Assembly (NCBI GenBank): GCA_004357365.1
Contig: SMVT01000179.1
Span: 1 to 14,282 of the forward strand
Source: Nitrospina sp.
Lineage (GTDB): Bacteria; Nitrospinota; Nitrospinia; Nitrospinales; Nitrospinaceae
Direction: 5' to 3'
DNA: 14,282 bases
The translations under genes were made by a program, and so were the position numbers. Below, one piece after another: positions 5,328 to 12,457 of the stretch (the first letter of the stretch is position 1; every line of letters begins with the position of its first letter). The notes under the pieces were generated by a model that did no database searches, was not told where the DNA came from, and saw only the letters and a program-made list of their open reading frames with translations.

Positions 5328-8300
5328 ATGAAAATTGTCTGCCCTAAATGTCAAGCTGCCTACAGGGTCGATCTTCCCGATCCAGATGAGGTAAGTGTTG
5401 AAGTCCAATGCGGAAAATGCCTTTCTATTTTCCTGTTTACGCCGGACATCGAGCAATCCATTACTTCCGTCAATCAAGGGGGCATCCCCGGCCAAACGGC
5501 CCGGGCCTCTGATTTAACAGAAAACCGCCCTGCCAAAGCAATAGTACCACCCCAAAAGGATGGGGAGCAAGAGGTTTCTGGCCAAAAAGACCCGGCTTCC
5601 AGTTCCCGAAAACAGGCCTCTGCCTCCCCGGAAACCCCCGAGGAGCTGGCCATGGAATTGTTTCCGGGGGACCCCGAAGCCCTTGAAATCATTATTGATG
5701 AGGAACCCCCCGACGATCCCCTCGAAGAACAGGTCTTGGACGAAATCTGGAACAGAGCGGTGGCAGAAGGCACCCGCGAGGAACGCAAAACCCCGAAAAA
5801 ATCTCCCGCCCCTCGGGCCGATACCCCAGAACAACAGGATCAAACCCCCACATGGGAAGAAGCCTTTGCCGACCAGGTCCAGGTGGAAAACAAATGGCGG
5901 CAGGAACAGGAAAAGGCACGCATCCGGGATGAACAGCAACTGGCGGAAGCTCTGGGAGTTCCTTATACTCCTCCGGAATCCACCCTCATTCAGGAGCCCG
6001 TCACCCAACCGCCTATGGAAAACCGGCAGGAATGGGTCGATCGATGTTTCGCCGAAGCCCGGGCCAAAATAGACCCGCAGAAAAGAAAGCGCCTCCGGCA
6101 AAGGGTAAAGCGCCTGCCCACTATGGAAGACCAGCGCAGAGCCGCCGGACAGCCTGGGACTCAGAAGCCGGCCCGGAAAGACGCCCCCCAAAAAGCGCCA
6201 ACCCCGCCGAAAAAATCGCCACCCCTGCCCTCCCTGGAAGAACGGCAGCGGGATATCGACACGATCATTGACCGCCACAGGGCCCTTCAAAAAGAATCGG
6301 AGAAGACCGGCAAACAGGAGGAATCGCTTCCCCTGCCTTCGATGGACGAACGGCAACGGGAAATCGACGAATTTATTAGGTCGCAACGAGCTCCACAGCA
6401 GGCCCCCCAGTCCAAGGCCCCGGAGGAACCCTCCACACCGGTGCCCTCCCTGGAGGATCGCCACCGGAATGTCGACGAGATTGTGACCCGCGAACAGATC
6501 CGGATAACTCAGGAAGACACCCTGCAGGAAACCCCTCCGGAAGAGGTCACCCTCGACCAAGAAGAAGCTATGCCCAGCTGGGAGGAAGCCTTCGCCGACC
6601 AGGCCGAAGTCGAAGCCGTTTGGAAGAAATCCAAGGAGCAGGACCGCATCCAGGAAGAACAGCAACTCGCCGAGGCCCTGGGCGAGGAATACGTGCCTAC
6701 GGAACCTGCGCCTGAAACCGATCAGAAGCAGGGCGAGGTCGACCAGATTTTCGTCGAAGCCAAAGCCCGCGTAGAAAAGGAAAAAACCCGGGAGGATATC
6801 GACCTCGAGGAAGAAGTCACCATCGACCAAGAGGAAGCCATCCCCAGCTGGGAGGAAGCCTTCGCCCACCAGGCCGAGGTCGAAGCGGGTTGGAGGAAAG
6901 CCAAGGAGCGGGACCGCATCCAGGAAGAACAGCAACTTGCCGAAGCCCTGGGTGAGGAATACATCCCTCCGGAACCCGCCGCTGATCAAACCCCCGCGGT
7001 CGCGGAAAACCCACAGGCCATAGTCGATGACATATTCGCCCAGATGAAGAGCCAGGACCAGCTCACCGATCAGCCCCCGGCAAAAGAAACACCCGCCTCC
7101 CCCACCACGGACGCCGGCACTGCGGCCGAAGAGGAATACGAACCCACCTGGACCGATGCCTTTGCCGACCAGTCGAAAATCGAAGCCACTTGGGCAAAGC
7201 CTGAGGAACAGGAAACCTCCGGCGAAGCGGCTTCCGCCTCGGAAAAGAAAGACACCACTCTCTTCGACCAAACCCTGTCTGGCGATATCGATTTAACGGC
7301 CGACTTGGTAGATATGGACATGAAGCAACTGGTCGAGCAGGCTTTTAAAGAGGAAATGGAATCGGACCCCACAGCGGAAGCACCGGTGTCGAAAAAAGTG
7401 GAAACCCCAACGGCTGGCGAAGCCGCCCCGGAACCGGAACTCACTCAGGAAGTGGAGGCCCCGCCGGAAACTCCTGCGGCCGGACCGACCGCACCCGTGT
7501 CTCCGGACGAAGAACAGGATATCGCCCCGATCATCGACCATCACGCCAGTGACGTCGACCCGTCCGCCACTCCGGAGGCGGAACCGATTCCAGAGTTAAC
7601 CCTTGAGTCGGCCGAGGAAAACCCCACTGTTCCGGAACCCGAGCCGGCGGAAGCCGCCTCCCAGCCGGAACCGGAACTCGAGCTTGAGGTTACGCCGGAA
7701 CCGGCCGAAACGCCGGCACCGGTGGAAGCGCAGGCGGAATCCGTTCCGGACCTGGAACCGATACCGGAGCATCTGGACGAGGTGGCCGATGCGCTGGAAA
7801 TGGAACTGGCACAGGAACCGGCAATGGCCGAGACCCCTGCCGAACCCGAAGCGGTCGAGCCACCCACAGCGGAGGCCGCAACCCCGGCAGAACCGGAAGC
7901 CGAACTCACCGAGGAACCGAGCGCCGTATCCGCCAAAACGGAATCCTTGAAAGATGAAGAAGAGGAATACCGGGATGAAGAACTCTGGGCGGAACTGTTT
8001 CCTGAACAAAATGAAGAAGGGCAACCCGCAGCCAAAACCGCGAAGAGCACTCCTGTGGCAACCGAAGAACCCTTTGGAGGAAGCGATTTCTGGGATCAGG
8101 TTCTCGAGAAGGAACCCGGGGAACCCGAACCTGCCGCCCCGGCCCCCGCGGCCGCCCCGCCGGCTCAGAAGCCTCCTGAAAGGGAAACCCTGTCGGATGA
8201 GGAACTGTGGGCACAGGCCTTCCCGGAGGACGAAGAAATTGCTCCCGTAGCCGCTGAGCCTGCCGGTGGAAGGCCAACAGCCGACTCCTCATCTAAACTT

Positions 8301-9155
8301 CCCCCTGTAGTGGCTCAAACCAATGTGCGGCCGGGTAAGGATTTGGATGACGATTATGAACTGGACGAGGCCGCCTACGCCGATGATGAAGACGATTACG
8401 AATTTGAGCGGAGACCACGCAAACTCGGCCCCTTCACCATTCCCCGCGGTCGTCGGGGCGATATGGTCGTCGGCGGTGCGGTTATGGTCTTTCTGCTACT
8501 CGCCGGCAGTGTTTACTTCACCCTGCAAACCTTCGTACCAGGCGACTTGACCGATATACAGACCGCCGAAACCGAGGTTCCGGAAGGCCTCACCCCCAGC
8601 GAGGCGCCTCCGGATAATTTGACCGGCGACCTGATGACGGCACCCAAGCCGCCCGGACAGGAAACCACCCCACCGGTGGACACACCGGGAGACCAGGGAG
8701 ACGCCATCCTGTCCGACCCGGCCAAAATTCTGGAAGAGTTTCCGGAAGAGAAGGGGATCTTAAAGGATCTGGCGGAATCGCAAATCCTGAAGGATATCGG
8801 GAAAACCCAGGCGGCGCAGGTGGAGCAATCTTCCCTGCTGGCCTCCGGGGCCACCTTCGTCACCCTCAGCACCATCATGCCCGTCGCCTATAACCCGACG
8901 GATATCCGCGTGCTCAGCTTCAGCGTGGAGATGCAGTTGAGCGACGCTCAAAGCGCCAAACAGATGCGCGAATCCCTGCCCGTGTATGAAGAAATCATGA
9001 CGCAAACGGTGGAGGAATTTCTGAGCCGTAAATTCTACAACGATATTCTTTACGTGAAGGAAAACCTGCAAAAACGCCTGCAGACCGCCATGAACCAATC
9101 CCTCAAAAACGGCCACGTCAAAAAAACCAAGTTCGTCGACTTCGCTATCCAGTAA
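5328..9155 (+). CDS. MJ0042-type zinc-ribbon / long acidic repeat region / one TM helix / FliL-like C-terminal domain
   Basis: This is a 1275-residue protein with an unusual order of parts. Residues 1-37 are an MJ0042-type zinc ribbon: CPKC (Cys5, Cys8), AYRV and CGKC (Cys28, Cys31) followed by IFLF. Residues about 40-1040 are rich in Glu, Pro, Ala and Gln and probably disordered, with internal repeats (separate entries). A basic patch (R1028-R1043) precedes one transmembrane helix, about 1046-1066, so the positive-inside rule puts the N-terminal 1045 residues in the cytoplasm. Residues about 1175-1275 resemble the periplasmic domain of FliL, the flagellar stator-associated protein: RVLSFSVEMQLSD, the ESLPVYEEIMTQTVEEFLS helix, ENLQKRLQTAMNQ, then VKKTKFVDFAIQ at the very end, like the FliL ending -F-x-x-F-x-x-Q/R. 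No flagellar gene is nearby. A role in envelope complex assembly or motor/stator-like machinery is inference. TonB-like or gliding-type zinc-ribbon proteins are alternatives for the overall design. Confidence 0.88.
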   Translation: MKIVCPKCQAAYRVDLPDPDEVSVEVQCGKCLSIFLFTPDIEQSITSVNQGGIPGQTARASDLTENRPAKAIVPPQKDGEQEVSGQKDPASSSRKQASASPETPEELAMELFPGDPEALEIIIDEEPPDDPLEEQVLDEIWNRAVAEGTREERKTPKKSPAPRADTPEQQDQTPTWEEAFADQVQVENKWRQEQEKARIRDEQQLAEALGVPYTPPESTLIQEPVTQPPMENRQEWVDRCFAEARAKIDPQKRKRLRQRVKRLPTMEDQRRAAGQPGTQKPARKDAPQKAPTPPKKSPPLPSLEERQRDIDTIIDRHRALQKESEKTGKQEESLPLPSMDERQREIDEFIRSQRAPQQAPQSKAPEEPSTPVPSLEDRHRNVDEIVTREQIRITQEDTLQETPPEEVTLDQEEAMPSWEEAFADQAEVEAVWKKSKEQDRIQEEQQLAEALGEEYVPTEPAPETDQKQGEVDQIFVEAKARVEKEKTREDIDLEEEVTIDQEEAIPSWEEAFAHQAEVEAGWRKAKERDRIQEEQQLAEALGEEYIPPEPAADQTPAVAENPQAIVDDIFAQMKSQDQLTDQPPAKETPASPTTDAGTAAEEEYEPTWTDAFADQSKIEATWAKPEEQETSGEAASASEKKDTTLFDQTLSGDIDLTADLVDMDMKQLVEQAFKEEMESDPTAEAPVSKKVETPTAGEAAPEPELTQEVEAPPETPAAGPTAPVSPDEEQDIAPIIDHHASDVDPSATPEAEPIPELTLESAEENPTVPEPEPAEAASQPEPELELEVTPEPAETPAPVEAQAESVPDLEPIPEHLDEVADALEMELAQEPAMAETPAEPEAVEPPTAEAATPAEPEAELTEEPSAVSAKTESLKDEEEEYRDEELWAELFPEQNEEGQPAAKTAKSTPVATEEPFGGSDFWDQVLEKEPGEPEPAAPAPAAAPPAQKPPERETLSDEELWAQAFPEDEEIAPVAAEPAGGRPTADSSSKLPPVVAQTNVRPGKDLDDDYELDEAAYADDEDDYEFERRPRKLGPFTIPRGRRGDMVVGGAVMVFLLLAGSVYFTLQTFVPGDLTDIQTAETEVPEGLTPSEAPPDNLTGDLMTAPKPPGQETTPPVDTPGDQGDAILSDPAKILEEFPEEKGILKDLAESQILKDIGKTQAAQVEQSSLLASGATFVTLSTIMPVAYNPTDIRVLSFSVEMQLSDAQSAKQMRESLPVYEEIMTQTVEEFLSRKFYNDILYVKENLQKRLQTAMNQSLKNGHVKKTKFVDFAIQ
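5853..7202 (+). repeat. Protein repeat family 1: WxEAFADQ units, about 90 residues, four copies
   Basis: Four units begin at W176, W418, W508 and W608 of the 1275-residue protein. Each unit reads PSWEEAFADQ-x-EVEA-x-W, then R/K-rich helix, then EEQQLAEALGEEYIPPEP, and ends with a VDxIFAEAKA-like helix; the fourth unit is degenerate after TW. Copies two and three are exactly 90 residues apart (residues 405-460 and 495-550, nucleotides 6540-6707 and 6810-6977). They are nearly identical at DNA level as well, so this pair arose by a recent 270-bp tandem duplication. Confidence 0.85.
6111..6485 (+). repeat. Protein repeat family 2: LPSLEERQRDID motif, four copies
   Basis: Between the first and second WxEAF units the same protein carries a second repeat, at residues 262-273 (RLPTMEDQRR, degenerate), 300-314 (LPSLEERQRDID), 336-350 (LPSMDERQREID) and 372-386 (VPSLEDRHRNVD). 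Spacing of the last three is 36 residues. Each is followed by a short basic or Gln-rich helix and a Pro-rich spacer. Confidence 0.8.
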
Positions 9156-9185
9156 CTTATCCACAAACCCAGGAGCCGCTTTCGC

Positions 9186-10193
9186 TCATTCCTCCTCTTT
9201 TTTTTCCAGCACTTCGTAAATTTTAAATACCAGTTCCTTGATGCCCTGGCCGGTCACCGAAGAGCAGACCATCAGGGTGGGATTGATTGCGGTCAAACGT
9301 TCCTTGAACTCGGCCAACTTCGCCTCGGCTTCCGGATGGTCGATCTTGTTGGCCACCAGGATTTGCGGCTTGCCATGCAAATCCTCGCTGAAATGTTTCA
9401 ACTCGTTCTGGATGATCTCGTAATCCGAGATCGGGTCGCGGTCGCTGGTAATGGAAAAATCGAGCAGGTGCATCAACAGGCGGGTGCGCTCGGTGTGTTT
9501 CAGCAACCGGGTGCCCAGTCCCTTGCCCAGGTGCGCGTCCTGGATCAGTCCGGGAATATCAGCGGCGATGAACGATTGATAGTCGCCCACCTGCACCAGC
9601 CCCAGATTCGGCACCAACGTCGAGAACGGATAATCGGCGATTTTGGGTCTGGCGTTGGAAATTTTGGAAATCAGGGTGGACTTACCGGCGTTGGGGAATC
9701 CGATGATGGCCACGTCCGCCAGCAGTTTGAGCTCGACGAACAACACCTGATGCTGGCCCGGTTCTCCCGAATCGGCCCGGCGCGGTGCGCGGTTGGTCGA
9801 CGATTTATAATGCTCGTTGCCGAGCCCACCGCGTCCTCCCCGCGCAATCACGAATTCCTGAAACTCTTCGGTCAGATCGGCCAGCACCCTGCGGGTTTCA
9901 TGATCGCGCACCACCGTGCCCACCGGCACGGGAATGAGGCTGTCCTTGCCGTTCTTTCCGGTTTTGAGTTGGCCGCTTCCGGGTCGGCCGTGCCCGGCAC
10001 GGTACAGTTGCTGATATCTTAAATCAAGGAGGGTCGACAGATTGCCGGCGGCTCGAAACACGACGTCGCCGCCCTTGCCGCCGTTACCGCCGTCGGGTCC
10101 GCCTTTGGGAATGAATTTCTCGCGTCGGAAACTGCAACACCCGTCCCCGCCGTTTCCGGCCTCAACGGTGATCTTGACTTGATCGACAAACAT
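9186..10193 (-). CDS. obgE: Obg-family GTPase, 50S ribosome assembly
   Basis: This essential GTPase binds the 50S subunit in late assembly and links growth to guanine-nucleotide state. The 335-residue product begins MFVDQVKITVEAGNGGDGC, the invariant Obg start. Residues 1-158 form the glycine-rich Obg fold (GGPDGGNGGKGGDV, ARGGRGGLGN). The G domain has G1 GFPNAGKST (165-173), switch I PFSTLVPN (from 189), G3 DIPG (212-215), G4 NKID (282-285) and G5 SSVTG (311-315). It ends in KKEEE without the OCT domain of Firmicute Obg, and is a little shorter than the E. coli protein. It lies 34 bases after rpmA in the widespread rplU-rpmA-obgE order. No clear Shine-Dalgarno precedes its ATG, so coupling to rpmA translation is possible. 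It converges on the large gene, leaving 30 bases with no visible terminator. Confidence 0.97.
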   Translation of the reverse strand: MFVDQVKITVEAGNGGDGCCSFRREKFIPKGGPDGGNGGKGGDVVFRAAGNLSTLLDLRYQQLYRAGHGRPGSGQLKTGKNGKDSLIPVPVGTVVRDHETRRVLADLTEEFQEFVIARGGRGGLGNEHYKSSTNRAPRRADSGEPGQHQVLFVELKLLADVAIIGFPNAGKSTLISKISNARPKIADYPFSTLVPNLGLVQVGDYQSFIAADIPGLIQDAHLGKGLGTRLLKHTERTRLLMHLLDFSITSDRDPISDYEIIQNELKHFSEDLHGKPQILVANKIDHPEAEAKLAEFKERLTAINPTLMVCSSVTGQGIKELVFKIYEVLEKKEEE

Positions 10194-10227
10194 GGGGGTT
10201 GGGGCGCTCGCCGGGCGGCGGGCGGAA

Positions 10228-10485
10228 TCAGTTGGGGGGATAGATACTTACTTTTTTCCTGCTCCGGTCCTTCCATTCGAACTTGACCACACCGGGAATC
10301 TTCGCGAACAGCGTGTAGTCGGTGCCCATACCGACGTTTCTTCCCGGATGAAACGAGGTGCCGCGTTGCCGCACGATGATCTCGCCGGCTTTCACCATTT
10401 GTCCGCCGTACCGTTTGACGCCCAGGCGCTTCCCAATGCTGTCTCGTCCGTTGGACGTACTCCCTTGTCCTTTTTTATGTGCCAT
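10228..10485 (-). CDS. rpmA: 50S ribosomal protein L27
   Basis: The 85-residue product has the canonical L27 sequence: MAHKKGQGSTSNGRDS, then KRLGVKRYGGQ, VKAGEIIVRQRGT and GTDYTLFAKIPG-VVKF. L27 sits by the peptidyl transferase centre, its N-terminal tail reaching towards the P-site tRNA. The protein begins directly MAHKKG, so the N-terminal extension cleaved by Prp protease in Firmicutes is absent, as expected for a Gram-negative lineage. It lies 12 bases downstream of rplU. Confidence 0.98.
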   Translation of the reverse strand: MAHKKGQGSTSNGRDSIGKRLGVKRYGGQMVKAGEIIVRQRGTSFHPGRNVGMGTDYTLFAKIPGVVKFEWKDRSRKKVSIYPPN

Positions 10486-10497
10486 TGACGATTCCCG

Positions 10498-10812
10498 TTA
10501 CTTCTTCGAAATTTCGGTAATTTTCAAATGCGTGATCAACTGCCGGTGCCCGTTTTTCCTGCGGTATTTTTTTCGGCGGATTTTCTTGAACACGATCACC
10601 TTGGGGCCCTTAGCCTGATTGACAATTTCACCGGTCACCTGACTGCCTTTCACCACCGGCGAGCCGATGTCTATCTTGTCGTCCTCACCGATCATCAGAA
10701 CCTGATCCAGAGTGACCTTGTCCCCGACCTTGCCCTCCAGTTTTTCGATCTGGATGATATCGCCCTGGGATACCTTGTACTGCTTCCCGCCGGTTTTCAA
10801 TACAGCAAACAT
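10498..10812 (-). CDS. rplU: 50S ribosomal protein L21
   Basis: The 104-residue product starts MFAVLKTGGKQYKVSQGD and has DKVTLDQVLMIGEDD and the 23S-rRNA-binding KKYRRKNGHRQ segment near the C-terminus, all standard L21. It is the first gene of the rplU-rpmA-obgE operon. ATG at 10812 is preceded by AGGAG at a rather long 12-base spacing. A promoter lies about 90 bases upstream, giving a leader of roughly 80 bases that contains GC-rich sequence followed by CTTCTTTTTTTC. That could serve as an attenuator, but I see no clean hairpin directly before the T run. Confidence 0.97.
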   Translation of the reverse strand: MFAVLKTGGKQYKVSQGDIIQIEKLEGKVGDKVTLDQVLMIGEDDKIDIGSPVVKGSQVTGEIVNQAKGPKVIVFKKIRRKKYRRKNGHRQLITHLKITEISKK

Positions 10813-10898
10813 TTCGATTTAAGACTCCTGAAAAAAAGAAGGGTGGGAACGGAATACGGCCCGGCCGGTTCAACAATTGACCTTGGAACGAACCACGC

Positions 10899-10927
10899 AT
10901 ATTACTGAAAACAGGCGGCCAAGTCAA
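10899..10927 (-). promoter_or_regulatory. Sigma-70 type promoter of rplU-rpmA-obgE
   Basis: On the minus strand TTGACT (plus 10922-10927), a 17-base spacer and TAATAT (plus 10899-10904). The -35 has 5/6 matches and optimal spacing; the -10 is 4/6. Transcription would start near 10892. Confidence 0.65.
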
Positions 10928-10949
10928 TAGCCACTGCGTAGAGCCCCGG

Positions 10950-10998
10950 CCCCGGAAATGCAAGGAGGCCGTTTCCCTGCTTGCCAAGATTTCCGGGG
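10950..10998. promoter_or_regulatory. Interrupted palindrome between divergent rplU and methyltransferase promoters
   Basis: CCCCGGAAAT (10950-10959) and ATTTCCGGGG (10989-10998) form a perfect 10-bp inverted repeat. It is extended inwards by GCAAG (10960-10964) / CTTGC (10980-10984) with a 4-base offset on one side. It lies upstream of both predicted transcription starts and its right arm falls in the spacer of the plus-strand promoter, so it is more likely a DNA operator than an RNA hairpin. No T run follows either side. Confidence 0.45.
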
Positions 10999-11010
10999 AA
11001 ATGCTATAAG
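10981..11010 (+). promoter_or_regulatory. Sigma-70 type promoter of the methyltransferase-lipoprotein pair
   Basis: TTGCCA (10981-10986), 18-base spacer, TATAAG (11005-11010), each 5/6 to consensus. Transcription would start near 11017, a 24-base leader before ATG at 11041. The spacer overlaps the right arm of the palindrome ending at 10998. Confidence 0.55.
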
Positions 11011-11040
11011 AAGAGTGCAACCCTCACGCTCGGGATCATT

Positions 11041-11607
11041 ATGTCGTTGAAAGACAAGGAGAAATGGAACGCCAAATACGAGTCCAGCGCTTGCCTCGCC
11101 GGGCGGGAGCCCGTCCCATGGCTGGCCGACCATGCCGGCCTGCTCTCTGGACAGGGCATGGCCCTCGATATCGCCATGGGGGAAGGCCGGAACGCCCTGT
11201 TCGCCGCCTCCCTGGGTTATGATGTTCTGGGCGTTGACATCTCGGACGTGGGCATTGCCCGCGCCGAGTCTCTGGGCCGGGAAAATAAACTCACGATTCG
11301 CACCCAGGTGGCCGACCTGGATCATTATTCCATAGAGGACGACAGCTACGATCTGATCCTGTGTTTTTACTTTCTCAACCGCCACCTGTTTGAAGGCATC
11401 CGCAAGGGTCTCAGGCCCGGCGGGGTGCTGATGTATGAAACCTTCACCGTGGATTACCTTCAATACAGCGGTTTCAGACGCGAGTGGGTGCTGGAGAAAA
11501 ATGAATTGCTGGAAGCCTTTCCCGGACTGAGCGTGCTCGATTACCGGGAAGTGGACGAAGCCGAAAACGAAACGGCCTACGCCTCGCTCGTGGCCCGGAA
11601 AGAGTAA
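11041..11607 (+). CDS. Class I SAM-dependent methyltransferase, TehB-like
   Basis: The 188-residue cytoplasmic methyltransferase has a Rossmann fold. SAM motif I is ALDIAMGEGRNALFAA (41-56), with AMG where most relatives have the GCG or ACG of D-x-G/A-C-G-x-G. Acidic Asp66 (GVDIS) would contact the ribose; DSYDLILCFYFLNR (101-114) is motif II and LRPGGVLMYE (124-133) motif III. GEGRNA followed by GYDVLGVDIS is typical of the TehB / small-molecule thiopurine-type branch, which methylates tellurite, selenite or small thiols in characterised members. The substrate here is unknown. ATG at 11041 is chosen over a TTG at 10981 because MSLKDKEKWNAKYE matches the usual start and the TTG lies in the promoter. 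It is followed after 10 bases by the SHOCT lipoprotein gene, likely in one operon. Confidence 0.88.
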   Translation: MSLKDKEKWNAKYESSACLAGREPVPWLADHAGLLSGQGMALDIAMGEGRNALFAASLGYDVLGVDISDVGIARAESLGRENKLTIRTQVADLDHYSIEDDSYDLILCFYFLNRHLFEGIRKGLRPGGVLMYETFTVDYLQYSGFRREWVLEKNELLEAFPGLSVLDYREVDEAENETAYASLVARKE

Positions 11608-11617
11608 CCACCCGTTC

Positions 11618-12448
11618 ATGAACAATCCCATGCCGTCCTCAATTTTCCATCTCATTATTGGATTCCTGACCGTTCTGGTTTTTGCGGGGTGTCAATCCAC
11701 CCACCCGTCGGCCGGAAAAAAATTGGCCGGGCAGGATTTTACGCTCACCTACACCGACCAAGCCCAGGCCGGAGGGAAAATCGCCGAGCTCACCCTGCAA
11801 CACCCGTTACCCATTACCGAACGCCAGATGCTGATTCACCTGGTGGCCCTGCGTTACGAAAGTTACTCCCTGCTCAGCAATGTCCGTCCGGTATTCACCA
11901 AGGAGGATATCCAAAAGACGATGCGCTTATTGACCAAGGCGCTCAACAAAGCGCATGCGCAAAACATCATTGGGTTTGAAGTGGAATCCGAGAGAGGGAC
12001 CACCAAGGGTGAGCTGTTCGCCAGCAATGGAAACCTGCACTGGCGGTTTTTTAAAATCCGGGGAGTGAAGTATTCGCTGACGGGCAGCAAATTGGCGCTG
12101 CACGGAACCGCCTGGCGAATGGTGCCCAGGAAAGGACAAAAGTATCATGTCACTGAGAAAATCCTGGGCACCAAACAGTGGACCAACTGGATCGAGGCCC
12201 CAATCGATCTGCCTGCTCCTGCGAATTTGAAAACGGCACGGCCTAAAAAACAGCGCGCGCAATCCGGTGCCGCCGCATTCGAGCCTCCTCTGGCTCCAAT
12301 GATGCCCCCGAAAGCGGCCGCTCCGCAAAAAAACAAAGCCGACCTCGAGGAAAAACTGAAGTTTCTGAAACACCTGTATGAAAACCAGTTGATTGATCAA
12401 CAGGAATACGAAAAGAAACGCAAGGACCTGCTCGACCAATACCTTTAA
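11618..12448 (+). CDS. Putative lipoprotein with C-terminal SHOCT domain
   Basis: The 276-residue product begins with a signal peptide MNNPMPSSIFHLIIGFLTVLVFAGC, giving a lipobox FAGC with Cys25 as the lipidated residue. Residues about 40-200 form an unrecognised mixed alpha/beta region (LTLQHPLPITERQMLIHL, EDIQKTMRLLTKALNKAHAQ, GNLHWRFFKIRG, SKLALHGTAWRMV). A Pro/Ala/Lys-rich linker (210-238) leads to a SHOCT-type helical hairpin (243-276): LEEKLKFLKHLYENQLIDQ then QEYEKKRKDLLDQYL. SHOCT domains are short C-terminal modules thought to mediate oligomerisation or binding. The main domain has no function I can assign. It lies 10 bases after the methyltransferase gene and meets the O-methyltransferase gene tail to tail with a 9-base gap that holds no terminator. 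Confidence 0.85.
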   Translation: MNNPMPSSIFHLIIGFLTVLVFAGCQSTHPSAGKKLAGQDFTLTYTDQAQAGGKIAELTLQHPLPITERQMLIHLVALRYESYSLLSNVRPVFTKEDIQKTMRLLTKALNKAHAQNIIGFEVESERGTTKGELFASNGNLHWRFFKIRGVKYSLTGSKLALHGTAWRMVPRKGQKYHVTEKILGTKQWTNWIEAPIDLPAPANLKTARPKKQRAQSGAAAFEPPLAPMMPPKAAAPQKNKADLEEKLKFLKHLYENQLIDQQEYEKKRKDLLDQYL

Positions 12449-12457
12449 ACCGCGGTC

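Noticed and set aside
5514..7271. A 585-codon open frame on the minus strand opposite the large gene
   Set aside because: It is the mirror of the Glu/Pro/Gln-rich repeat region. Its predicted product is a Gly/Phe/Leu/Arg-rich string with no domain, and the sense frame has clear domains and a promoter.
9157..9165. A perfect DnaA-box sequence TTATCCACA just after the stop of the large gene (and a one-mismatch copy TTTTCCACA at 3101-3109)
   Set aside because: Only one exact box, in a short gap between convergent genes with no cluster, AT-rich unwinding element or dnaA/dnaN/gidA neighbours. A single match in 14 kb is compatible with chance.
10813..10898. A possible L21 leader attenuator (GC-rich stretch followed by a run of Ts before rplU)
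   Set aside because: I could not draw a stable hairpin directly abutting the T run, and the known L21 leader motifs could not be confirmed by eye.
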